From Chara braunii (Eukaryota > Streptophyta > Charophyceae > Charales > Characeae): 48,301 nt of DNA. Position numbers and translations under genes: made by a program. The notes under the pieces are model-generated. The model was not told the DNA's origin. It made no database searches and worked only from the letters and a program-made list of their open reading frames with translations. The stretch is taken from assembly GCA_003427395.1 (NCBI GenBank), contig BFEA01000032.1, positions 235,549-283,849 on the forward strand. Reading direction: 5' to 3'. This document shows, in pieces, positions 22,003 to 31,510 of this stretch; the stretch's first letter is position 1, and each line of letters starts with the position of its first letter.

Positions 22003-22510
22003 ATGGAGAGCATTCCGAGCGAGGCTTGTGAGGCTGCAGTCAGGAGATCGTGGGGATTGCCGCGGGTGCATCATCCGTTGGCGGTGGTCCGCAGTGAGCG
22101 GTTCGAGTGGGACGTGCCCTTGAACCTGGAAAGAGGGGGGCTAGGCCTGACCCAGTTGACCAGGGGCATCAGGGCAGAAGCCCGCTGCACCACCGTGCAA
22201 ATCGTCCGTCGGACTCGGGTATAGGGGAGAAAGACTAATGGAGCAAACCAGCGGCAGCTCTCTTCTGAAGCTCTTTGAGAGTGCGTGGCGGGACTGCGCT
22301 AGGCATCAACGAACGACAAAGCGGGCTGCGCCGGGCACTGGGAAACTATTGCGGGCGGAAAGCTGCGTCATCCCTATTTCAACGTGGGCAGGGTGGAGAA
22401 TTTTTCGTCGGTACGCTGCGTCCGACGACGTAGTAACTGAGCCCGGCCAGTCGGTCCCGATACTAGCCTCGGAACTGATTCGCGAAGCCAAAACAATAAA
22501 AATGCAGTAG
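22003..22510 (+). pseudogene. Possible non-LTR retrotransposon 3' remnant
   Basis: Two short frames, 22003-22224 and 22238-22510. The first contains FEWDVPLNLERGGLGLTQLT, reminiscent of the (K/R)GGLGL block after the reverse transcriptase in LINE proteins, but no catalytic motif is present. The second frame ends in a TAG directly against a (AAT)n tract, as in LINEs with a TAA-type tail. A 28S-like fragment sits at the frame junction. This is an inference; chance frames in GC-rich DNA cannot be excluded. Confidence 0.3.
22196..22250 (+). rRNA. 28S: Second 28S rRNA-like fragment
   Basis: GTGCAAATCGTCCGTCGGAC followed by TCGGGTATAGGGGAGAAAGA and CTAATGGAGCAAACC matches the same LSU segment as 13310-13345 and is closer to the canonical GGGTATAGGGGCGAAAGACT. 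It is about 55 nt long with no rRNA flanks. Confidence 0.8.
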
Positions 22511-22511
22511 A

Positions 22512-22571
<60 letters not shown>
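22512..22571. repeat. (AAT)n microsatellite
   Basis: About 19 uninterrupted AAT units. It can be read as the 3' tail of a plus-strand LINE-like remnant or of the minus-strand tRNA-like sequence that follows. Confidence 0.95.
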
Positions 22572-22573
<2 letters not shown>

Positions 22574-22690
22574 GAACTCGTGGAACTCAACAAAAATAAG
22601 GGAGCCAGGGGGCCACGCGCCCCACTGGTCTGCAATGCCGCGCACCACTGAGCCACGTATGGTTGCGCCTTGCCGTCAATACCCCGTGCG
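22572..22690 (-). repeat. Possible tRNA-derived SINE head, minus strand
   Basis: On the minus strand the segment contains TGGCTCAGTGG, a near-perfect tRNA box A, within about 110 bp that end in the (ATT)n tract. No clear box B is found at the expected spacing. This is the layout of a decayed tRNA-derived SINE, but the support is one short motif. Confidence 0.3.
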
Positions 22691-22786
22691 CGCCACTCAC
22701 CCTTGCGGGGACCTAAGCTTTCTCTCGCGCGCACGCCGACAGACGGGCGAGGCCGCACTCGCGTGACTTGCAGAAAAGACGCCAAA

Positions 22787-22802
22787 TACCCTTGTAAGGG
22801 TA
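22787..22802. repeat. TACCCTTGTAAGGGTA hairpin, stray copy
   Basis: 16-bp near-palindrome of the same class as 11568-11585 and 26394-26411, here without the rest of the hairpin element. Probably a fragment of the element's 3' flank. Confidence 0.65.
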
Positions 22803-23251
22803 ATTGGGAGGACACCGCCACCCCCATCTAGGTGCAGCTTCGAAGTGGCTGTATAAAGCCATTTCCAGCTGCTGTTGAAATCAACAATCTGCTGTCACTT
22901 CAAGGTCTAGATGCTTCTCTACCCTGCATCTGGACTGAGGTCGCGAACGAATTCGTGACCATTTTTTTTTCCCCCCAATTTTTATCCCCCCCCTTAGTCA
23001 TTTCACAGAGTCGAACAAGAGTCAAGCTCATTAGGGTCTTCTCCCCTCTGGCGCGCACGAACCTAGCTCGGTTTAGGTGCCATGTTCGGGCGCCACTTCG
23101 AGTAGTTGTTGCCTGTCCAAAACGAACAGGCGCATCTACAATGAGAAGCGACAGAGAAGAGGGGGGGAACCCAAAAACATATGGCGGTGTATTTTCCTCT
23201 GCCTTAGGGCAGATTCATTCGATTTTGCTCACCTTGCACACACACCTACTC

Positions 23252-23306
23252 AGACTGTCGGGGTGCAACCTCCTGATGAGTCGGTGCAAATCCGATGAAA
23301 TAGTCT
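23252..23306 (+). ncRNA. Type III hammerhead ribozyme motif
   Basis: Self-cleaving RNA motif with every core element in place. Stem III, 5' strand: AGACTGT (23252-23258), with the cleavage triplet GTC (cut expected after 23259). Stem I: GGGGT (23260-23264) pairs with ACCTC (23268-23272) around GCA. Core CTGATGA is at 23273-23279. Stem II: GTCGG (23280-23284) pairs with CCGAT (23292-23296) around TGCAAAT. Core GAAA (23297-23300) is followed by TAGTCT (23301-23306), which pairs back to AGACTG. Stem III is the open stem, as in plant satellite RNAs and retrozymes. Both loops contain TGCAA-like sequence that could support loop contacts. The short stems leave activity to be tested. A chance frame (22832-23308) overlaps and is disregarded. 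Confidence 0.87.
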
Positions 23307-23466
23307 AACATAGTCATCCCCTACTACGGCCCTTCGTCAAAACAAACGGGGACTTAAGTAAAAAAACGAACAAGAGGGGGAAAAAATCTAAATCTAAAAA
23401 GAATTAAAAAAAAAATCTTAAAACAAAAACTTAGACAAAAGAAAACTTAAAAAAAAAAAAAAAAAA
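23307..23466 (+). repeat. A-rich tract downstream of the ribozyme
   Basis: After about 40 bp of ordinary sequence the DNA turns strongly A-rich, with runs of up to 19 A ending near 23466. It could be the decayed A-rich tail of a retroposed RNA that carried the ribozyme. Confidence 0.7.
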
Positions 23467-23783
23467 TTTACCTCAGAAAACAATGGCTGCCAATTTTCGA
23501 TGGGCGCCTGCTGTCTTTCCTAGGGGACACTAAGTCCCCTTACTTCTGCTAGCGCCACCTGGCGCATCGTTTCAGTTTAGTTTTAGATTAATTTTTTATT
23601 TTTTTCCAATTTCTCATCACGTTCGTGGGCTCATCCAGGAACTGTTGAAATACAGAGGCTAGTTCGATCCCCCTCCTGGGATCGAGGCGAAATTTGGGCT
23701 GTCTCTCGATTCATGCGTGTCATCCGTGCGCAGGGGTCATACTAATCTCCACGCGACTGTTTTCAGCTGCGCGATCTCATCAA
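23467..23783. other. Spacer upstream of copy 3
   Basis: No gene. Contains a GGGGAC/GTCCCC hairpin near 23524-23539, a CGCCACCTGGCG hairpin near 23562, and a weak tRNA-like stretch with TAGTTCGATCC near 23659, whose box A is too poor to call. Confidence 0.45.
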
Positions 23784-26234
23784 CCTGAGTATAAAAGAAA
23801 ATATTTTACTTATATTTGCATGTGAGCTGACAGTTGGGCATTGTTTCCAAGTTGAATGGTCCAGCGCTAAGCCATATCACTAATAAGAGAAGGGAAAATA
23901 CAGAGTACAATTAGAAATAATCTGGGCAAGTTGAACATTGTTTCCAATCCGAATGGTTCAGTCCCCTACTCATATTTTCATTTCTTTTGAGAACAAATTC
24001 AGAAAGTTAGTAAATTTTGGATATTAAACAGTTCAGCGCGACTGGAATGGTCTAGTCACATGCCCAAAGAAGAGAGAAGTAGTTGTGCAACCTGTGTATA
24101 TCTTAAGGCACACTGGACATTGTTTCCAAGCCGAATGGTCTAGCGTTATATCATATGTAAGTTGGGTATAAGGGTTGAATTACCTTAAGGTTCATGAACT
24201 ATTTTATATAAATGGACTTGGGATGGTGAGAGTACTTACCCTTGTGGTTTGGCCTGCATGTGACTGAGTGCGACCACTTCTTAGTCTGAGTTTCAGTTTG
24301 ATAGGTAGTTGCTTTCGTTGCTCGCCACGTGCTAGAGCCATAAGAGTTAGTTTCAATTTCTACATTTTCTGGGATCATTTATTATACTTAGTCTTGTATA
24401 AATCCTGGTTAGCTACTTTCCCTATGGGAAGCGATGCCGAAATTTCTACAAAACCAAGGAGTTAGTCATATTTTATCTTTTCAAAGTTCAGTTCGTCTGA
24501 CTTTTATATACGACTTAGTAAAAATCTGGAGAGTCTCCTTTTCTAAAGAGAGTGCTGCCCAAATTTTGCTAGTTCAGGGAGCTAGATAAAATTGGACCTT
24601 GAGAAGTCAAAATCAGTTTAGATTCTGAACTTGGCTTTGTATAAATTTTGGTCAGCTACTTTCTCTACGGGAAGCGCTGCCGAAATTTCTGCAAATTCAG
24701 GGAGTTAGACAAAATTGGACTTTGGAAGGTTAAAGATTATTTCTTTTTTCACATTAAGGCTGAAATAAATTCTAGAAAGGCAATTTTCCTACATGAAGCG
24801 CTGCCGAAATTTCTTAGTTTAGAGGAGATAGATTATATTTTAACAGGTGGCGACTCTGGCGATCCACTCTGTACGTGGGAGATTCTGTCATAGGTCTACC
24901 TTACTTTGGGCAGTGGCTTCGAGATAGACCTAGGCTTGGTTATCAGGGGAATCTTGAGTGAGAACGTGTCATGGGAATTTGATCTCCACACATTGACGAT
25001 TTAGTTTGGATATTGACCTGTCTTATGATACAGGTCTTCTTTGGACATTCGATCCAGGATTTTGACTAGTTCCAGCTTGATCCTACGAGGATCATTTTCT
25101 GTTATCACTGATAACAGGTCGGTTGGTTGATCGCCGACTCGTCGGCTCAAGACACAACTTTGCTTACACCTGTACCTTTGCTTGATTGCCTTAGCCCTGA
25201 GATTTGATACGTTTCTTTGAGGATTTTAACCGGACTTCTTTTAAATAGTCATTATAAAGAATTTATAAGATTCATAGAAAGTTGAACTATGACTGAGGCT
25301 TGAGTGTGTAAGGCGTGGTACGAGTTACAGGGAACTGTAAAGTTGACCACATTGGTGTATGGCAATGTGGCTATTGTGTGTGCATGTGTTTTATGCAGGT
25401 TAGTATTTGGAGCTTGGTATATGAGCCATACTTTGGAGGCAGTGAGAATGACAACCATGTGACGCATGATCTGCATACCTGGTGGGTTTATGTTTCTCCC
25501 TCTTTTATTTTATCTCGAGTCCTGATTTGATATATGAGTGTTGATAGATGAGGTTACTGATTGATTTTGCTTATTAATTTTTATAGTTGGACGTTGAAGT
25601 CCGTGGCAGTCGTCAAAGTCAAACCCCTTGACTTCCTTCCAGACCTTGGATGATGGAGCTGATCTCCAGGGTCATAAGAGATGATTTCCACCACAGGTAT
25701 GAACCTGTGTACCACCCGCTCTCCTCAGGGTGCAAAAGAGGGTGTGGTTTTCAACCGCACTTGGCGGTTGTCCAGCGTCGAGAGATCATTCCCTCAAGGC
25801 GCGTGTCAACCGACACTTGAGTGTCGAATGCGACCCTCGAGATTAACGAGGACCGCACGAGTATGGGTACTACATAGTACGCCACCATTGTGACTGCTTG
25901 TGTACGCTTGCATTGCGAGTCGATATAAGTTAGCCCTGCGTCCGCGCGGTTTTATATTAAGTCTCGCGAGGGTCGCCTATCCGATTTCCGCATCGGAAAG
26001 TTATGGGATGGCTACTAAGGGACTAGGAGTATTGTCGTGTTGTTTGTTCAGAGTCGTTCTGTATATGTATATGTACGTGGGTGTGTGTTTTATTTTTCTG
26101 TTCTTGATAGTGGTGTGCGTGTGGTGTGTGGGATGCGTCCTAGTCGACCGGCGACGAGTCTCGCTTGGGACCTCAACCCCCCACGATGTCGGTTCGCGTG
26201 CGGGTTCGATAGAGGCGTAATACCACGCGTACCC

Positions 26235-26380
26235 CCTATGCCACAATGAATGAGAAACGCCCTCGGTTGGTCCACCTCTGCGATTGCAACAGATCAACTT
26301 TCGTACTGTGGACTGGTAGCTCGGCGGGGATACACCCACCGAAGGGAGGTGACAACTCCCGTAAGGTGGCGGTAAGTGGT
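26235..26380 (+). repeat. 3' structured module, copy 3
   Basis: Same layout as at 18655: CCACC/GGTGG around GGGAG-GTGACAA-CTCCC, then GGTAAGTGG. High identity to the module in copies 2 and 4. Confidence 0.8.
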
Positions 26381-26393
26381 GCTGTCGGCGCGA

Positions 26394-26477
26394 ATACCCT
26401 TGCAAGGGTATCTGCTCTGGGTTTTGCAGATAAGAGGGGAAATGGGTTTGGTCGAAATAAGTCGTGCGAGGCACGAC
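26394..26477 (+). repeat. Paired hairpins downstream of copy 3
   Basis: Perfect 18-bp palindrome ATACCCTTGCAAGGGTAT, then GTCGTGC-GAG-GCACGAC 50 bp further on. Equivalent to 11568-11655, with a different second stem. Confidence 0.85.
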
Positions 26478-26480
26478 CTC

Positions 26481-26816
26481 GTCCGGGACCCGCCTTGGTT
26501 AAGTTAGGGGGTATGTGGGTGTGCAGTCTTATGGCGCGCGTGTGATTTTTTTGATTGAGTGGGCGGCCTGTCTAGTCGACCGGCCCGGACCGTGTTGCGG
26601 ATTTGGCCAAAGAATGAAAGTTCGTTCTTGGATTGACGCGCACGACCGACGGTAGGACTGGCGCGCGGGATGGCCACGGCGCGGGTTGGCAGGCCGACAC
26701 GGACATCTAGGGGCCGTGGGTGCAAATGTAGGTCGAAAGAATGGCCAGGGCGGTATCTTGGCCATGAGCACCGCGCGGTACCACTTTACATGGGTGGTCA
26801 AGCTTGTTGGTCGCAA
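26481..26816. other. GC-rich spacer, no gene recognised
   Basis: GC-rich, with GTCGACCGG-type phrases and short overlapping frames on both strands. Position and composition match 11691-12126 after copy 1. Confidence 0.5.
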
Positions 26817-26965
26817 GCTGGGGCATAGCCCTATAGGTTACGGTGTCGGACTACTGCTATGGAGGGTTGGGGATCAAGGCCAGCGGGCGTCGATGCAGTA
26901 GCAGCGGAGCGTCATGAAGGAAACTCAGGGGGTTGAGGGCCCGACGGGGCTATCCCCCCCCGGTT
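26817..26965 (+). repeat. tRNA-like repeat B (SINE-like)
   Basis: Head 26817-26884: box A-like TAGCCCTATAGGTTACGG and box B-like GGGATCAAGGCC at tRNA spacing. The body then matches repeat A through CGATGCAGTAGCAGCGGAGC and GGGGTTGAGGG to CCCCCCCGGTTTTG. Nearer to a tRNA than repeat A, but still imperfect. Confidence 0.55.
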
Positions 26966-27188
26966 TTGTTAGTAGGCGCGGCAACGGACCCGATCCACGG
27001 GACCGGTAGGGCATCAGCAGCCCCCACACCTTGCTCAAAATTTTATGTTATGTTATTCTATTTTATCCTTGTTACCTTTTATTTATTAAATTTTTATTGT
27101 TATTCGCGGTCCCGTTTTGATTCGGGGCCGTAGCACGGCTGGTTACTTAGGGTTTGAAGGACCGTGGAAGGGGGTACTACCGCGACTA

Positions 27189-27216
27189 GGCCTTCGGGAC
27201 ATCCGTCAAAACGTGG
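27189..27216 (+). ncRNA. U6: U6 snRNA 5' fragment
   Basis: GGCCTTCGGGACATCCGTCA followed by AAACGTGGGA matches the U6 5' stem-loop and the start of the following segment, then diverges. A short relict. Confidence 0.6.
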
Positions 27217-27381
27217 GACGGGCTAGCGAGTCGGGGTGCTTGTCACTGTTGTGGTTTGTACTACATGTTGGGGTACCGGCCTGAACCCGGCCTCGAAGGG
27301 GGGCCAGATCCGCGCACAGCCTCATAAGGCAGGGTGGTACTAACGCTTTGCGAGGGGCTGCGGGGCGTGGCCGCAGCGGGG

Positions 27382-27468
27382 GTCCTTCGGGACATCCGTA
27401 AAAGTTGGAACGATACAGAAAATGAAGCTTCGTACCGCCCCGCGCACCATAGGTAGGTATAAATCGAG
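27382..27468 (+). ncRNA. U6: U6 snRNA-like sequence, degenerate
   Basis: GTCCTTCGGGACATCCGTAA and AGTTGGAACGATACAGAAAA match U6 positions from the 5' end to the ACAGAGA box, which is mutated to ACAGAAA. The middle is rearranged, and GTATAAATCGAGAG resembles the U6 3' stretch. A non-functional relict, in the same relative place (after a tRNA-like repeat) as 13069-13150. Confidence 0.75.
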
Positions 27469-28240
27469 AGGGGGGGGTTGTGACGAGGTTTTCTGCTCCT
27501 CGTTTTCTACGTTGCATTCGTTTCCGCGGTCCGTTGTGGTCAACCGCCGGCGGGGTACGCTGCTGTTGTAGTCGAGTGGAGTCCAGGAACTGGCGGGGCC
27601 GCGCTGGGGAACACAGGGAGAGGAGGGTGGCAACGTGAGAACGCGAACCTGGACAGGGTTCCGACCCGGGTGCACTCGGCAACGGGAGGAAGGCACGGGG
27701 CGTATGCGGAGCAGGCCGTACTGTGGAGTGGCGAATAGCAGGGCAGTGAGGCGGGAGGAAGTGAGGACGCTGAGGTGGGGCGGAGCGCAGTCGGGGAGGA
27801 GCTAGTAGACGACGAGGAAGACGAATGAATGTGTCGGGGGTTCTGCAGCAGGTACATGTGGAGCAATGCGCAGAGCCCGGCGGCACCAGGCAGCAGCAGG
27901 TAGCTAGCGCAGTGGGTGACAGGCAGCGGTGAGCGGGGTTGGGAGGTGGTAGAGACGGGGTGAACCCGGGCGCGTCTCCGCGCCGGATTCATTCGGGGGA
28001 AAAGGGGTTACGACGGAGCCAATGGTAGAGAAGCCCACCGATCTTTAACGCAGTGGGACGGGTGAAGGTGTTAGTCGGGGGATTGCGGGCAGGGCGAACG
28101 CGGTGGTGAGGCCAGAACGGCGAAAGGAAGGGTGTCATGGAAGGTAGGGGGAAGAGCAGTGCGTCGGGGCCATGGCCGAACGAGGGAGGGGAATGACGGG
28201 AAGACGTGCCTCCCGCTCGTTTCTGAACGGAATCAGGCAG

Positions 28241-29820
28241 GTGAGGGCTCGAAACAACGGTTTTCGAGAGGGGCGAGTACGGATCTGTAGTTAGTTTTGA
28301 TAGGGAGTTAGTAAGTATAGAGCTAGCAAGGGAAGGTGGTGTGGGGACGTGGACGGGGGAGCGTGTGGAGGAGTCGAGAGGGAGGAGAAAGAGGCCGATG
28401 AACCCAGACGCACGGGGAGGCTACAGTCATGGGTTGTAGAGCTTATTGCAGCTCGTCGTCTTCTTGCAAAACTATAATCGCGTAGCCTCTCGCAATCGAG
28501 TCCGGATTTGAAATCGTCGTTCCGGTTTTCCAACTCTCGTTCATGATTTCTCATTCGTGATGTGCAACATTAATAGTTGAGTATGGTTGGACTATGAAAC
28601 CAGGAGCGGAGGGACAGCGGGAAGGCAAGGACACAAGAAGGAAGGGGATAAGCAGAGCTTCCCGATGAATTGTAAGCAGAGAGGGAATGAAAGCCTGAAG
28701 ACTTGCCCTCTCGCTTGTGTGCTACCCAGTCCGTCGCACGAAGTGGCAGGGGTCGGGGGCTCACCGATTAGCCGGTGCTCATCCTGTCGGAACGAGGGGG
28801 ATTGATAAAGTTGGCGGCTTATTTACAAGGAGGGTTACACTCTCATTAGTTAAAGCAGCGGGGAGCAAGGCAGCGAAAGAATGAAGCTGCAGAGTTGGGA
28901 CTGGTATTGTACCTTGCTAAGGACATGTCGGGCCATGCCTGAGTATACTGTGTAATGTGGTGCACAGATGTTGCTGTGGACCGTGGCCGTGGCTGTTGAC
29001 CTGCATTGCTGTGTACTTGATGCTGCAGGTGAGGGCTCGAAACAACGGTTTTTGGGAGGGGCGAGTACGGATCTGTAGTTAGTTTTGATAGGGAGTTAGT
29101 AAGTATAGAGCTAGCAAGGGAAGGTGGTGCGCGAACGTGGACGGGGGAGTGTGTGGAGGAGTCGAGAGGGAGGAGAAAGAGGCCGATGAACCCGGACGCA
29201 CGGGGAAGCTACAGTCATGGGGTGTAGAGCTTATTGCAGCTCGTCGTCTTCTTGCAAAACTATAATTGCGTAGCCTCTCGCAATCGAGTCCGGATTTGAA
29301 ATCGTCGTTCCGGTTTCCAACTCTCGTTCGTGATTTCTCATTCGTGATGCGCAACATTAATAGTTGAGTACGGCTGGACTATGAAACCAGGAGCGGAGGG
29401 ACAGCGGGCAGGCAAGGACACAAGGAGGAAGGGGATAAGCAGAGCTTCCCGACGAACTGTAAGCAGAGAGGGAATGGATAGCAAGCCTGAAGACTTGCCC
29501 TCTCGCTTGTGTGCTACCCAGTCCGTCGCACGAAGTGGCAGGGGTCGGGGGCTCGCCGATTAGTCGGTGATCAGCCTGTCGGGACGAGGGGGATTGATAA
29601 AGTTGGCGGCTTATTTACAAGGAGGGCTACGCTCTCATTAGTTAAAGCAGCGGAGAGCAAGGCAGTGAAAGAACGAAGCTGCAGAGTTGGGACTGCTATT
29701 GTACCTTGCTAAGGACATGTCGGGCCATGCCTGAATATACTGTGTAATGTGGTGTACAGATGTTGCTGTGGACCGCGGCCGTGGTTGTTGACCTACATTG
29801 CTGTGTACTGTTGACGCTGC
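28241..29820 (+). repeat. 788-bp tandem duplication in the 5' region of copy 4
   Basis: GTGAGGGCTCGAAACAACGG starts at 28241 and again at 29029. The two units are nearly identical through TTGTACCTTGCTAAGGACAT and the GCTGTGGACCG..GCCGTGG segment, with small indels. High identity marks a recent event. The unit begins at a CAG|GTGAGG sequence resembling an exon-intron border. Confidence 0.92.
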
Positions 29821-30606
29821 GGGCTGGGCGCAGACTACTGCTACTGACAACTATTGCAAACTGCTACTGCTCGCTGTTGGCTACTGCATATTACGGCATA
29901 CTATCGTAGGTTGTGGCCAGTTGATATAGCCGTTGTGCGGTGGCGATTGAACTAAAGGGAAATGCTAGGATTCAGAGGGGTGATTGGACTATGAGGCGAA
30001 CTGCTGCGAATTGGGGAGTCCTTAGGAGGGTTTGGGTTTCGCGGTCAGCGTTAGTTTGACCCGACGGGTGTTACTTAGCTTCCATTGCAGGGCCCTCAGG
30101 CGAGTGAAGATATCAAGGCTCTCTCCTGCGAGTATGAGTGCACCCCTCTTGTATCTGAGAGACTTAGTGATTCTTCTTCTGCCCTTCTTACTCTCGATCT
30201 AGTCTGTTGGTTCTGAGAGGAAGGCGGCAGGCGGGATTGCAACCCGTAATCCGCGCCAAGGCCTTTGTGGGAGGTTCGCCCCACCGATTGCGGGAGATCT
30301 GCCGGAACTCAGGAGGAGTTCTGGAGGCAGGGAACTAGAGGGTAATCATTGTTTCCCCTCTATACACCCAAGTATAACCCCTATTTGTACATTTTTCTAT
30401 GGTTGGCTGAATGTGTTGCATGCGCCCCTACCTTGGCCGTGGTTCGACCTTCAGGACATAAGTCAGACTAAGTAAAGGAATGTATGCATAATGACAGTCT
30501 CAGTCTCTTGATTGCCTGAAAGCAGACTTGTTCAGGAAAGGGGGGTGCATCAGGGGGAAGGGTGGGAGAAAGGCAGTTTTGCTTGAGATTGAAATAGTTT
30601 TATAGG

Positions 30607-31510
30607 GTCAAGCATGTTCCATAAGATTGGATGGTCTGACTACTGTATTCATTCTGGTTTTCTGAAAAGGTCAAACTTTGTTTCTATGATGGATGACTTG
30701 GTCATTGTGTTTATTTAATTTCGTCAGGCTTTGTTTCTAAGATGAATGGCCTTGCTATTTACTTTGTGGGGTTTTGGCTGTGCAAACTTGAGGACCAGAC
30801 TTTGTTTCTACAATGAATGGTCTGGTCGTTGTTTATATTTGGGTGGTTTCTGAACAGCCTTTGGGTATACTCAGAGTGCTCTGCCTTTTTTTTGTGCTGA
30901 GAAGAGAGGGTTGAGCTTTGTTTCTAAGATGAATGACTCAACTCTTTCGGTTGTTTTATTCTGAGGGAATAAATCATATTGAGGACAAAGCATGTTCCAT
31001 AAGATTGGATGGCTTTGGACTCATGCCACACACAAATGGATCAGAGAGAAATCAACTTGGCAAAGGACCAGATATGTTTTATAAGATTGGATGGTCTGGT
31101 CCAATGCCTCGCACATGCTGGAACCCAAAAGGTTATAATTTAGCTATATCCTATTATTATTCTACTTAAGAATAGGCTAGCCAGGCAAGGGTTCCATAAG
31201 ATTGGATGGTCTAACTATAGCTTACCATAAGTTGAAGAGAGTACAACTAAGAATATAATTGAGGGTAACTTTGGGCAGGCTGAGCTTTGTTTCTAAGATG
31301 AATGGCTCAGTCCTATACTCAGTTTTTGAACACTAAGTTCAGTGAGATATATATAACTTGGATATTAAACAGTTCAGGGCGACGAGGCATTGTTTCTAAG
31401 ATGAATAACTTAGTCATGTGTCCAAAGGAAGAGAAAAGTAGTTGTGCAACATGTTCGTGTATACTTGATGGCTGAGTCAGGCATGTTCCATAAGATTGGA
31501 TGACCTGACT
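30607..31510 (+). repeat. Hairpin array A of copy 4 (two loop classes)
   Basis: About eleven hairpins with two alternating loops. Class I is CTTTGTTTCTAAGATGAATG or close (30670, 30727, 30793, 30910, 31280, 31386). Class II is ATGTTCCATAAGATTGGATG (30607, 30986, 31065, 31180, 31475). Well-paired stems: GACCAGAC/GTCTGGTC (30793-30800, 30820-30827), GTTGAG/CTCAAC (30910-30942), CAAAGC/GCTTTG (30986-31017), GGACCAGA/TCTGGTCC (31065-31102, outer GGCA/TGCC), CTGAGC/GCTCAG (31280-31310), AGTCAGG/CCTGACT (31475-31510). A few members (30670, 31180, 31386) pair poorly. Confidence 0.88.

Larger units (their letters stand above)
23784..26480 (+). mobile_element. Hairpin element, copy 3 (5'-truncated)
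   Basis: Similarity to copy 2 starts abruptly at CTGAGTATAAAAGAAAAT, equivalent to 15889 in copy 2, so the 5' region and the first four array A hairpins are missing. Array A (23830-24150) shares the loop CATTGTTTCCAAGCCGAATG with small variants. One hairpin (near 24040-24060) has lost its loop. Array B runs 24390-24840. The double hairpin is at 25077-25117, the central cluster at 25610-25890, the 3' module at 26235-26380. The copy then continues into ATACCCTTGCAAGGGTAT (26394) and GTCGTGC-GAG-GCACGAC (26461), as copy 1 does. Confidence 0.85.

Noticed and set aside
22306-22827. 173-residue minus-strand ORF with a long tyrosine run
   Set aside because: The Y-run is the (AAT)n microsatellite read in reverse.
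22832-23308. 158-residue ORF overlapping the ribozyme
   Set aside because: No motif, and its end coincides with the hammerhead core, which explains the conserved sequence better.
23625-23680. tRNA gene with TAGTTCGATCC
   Set aside because: Only a box B-like motif; box A and acceptor pairing are too poor.
27206-27886. 226-residue minus-strand ORF
   Set aside because: Rich in R/P/H/S from GC-biased DNA and overlaps two U6-like sequences and the 5' region of copy 4; no motif.
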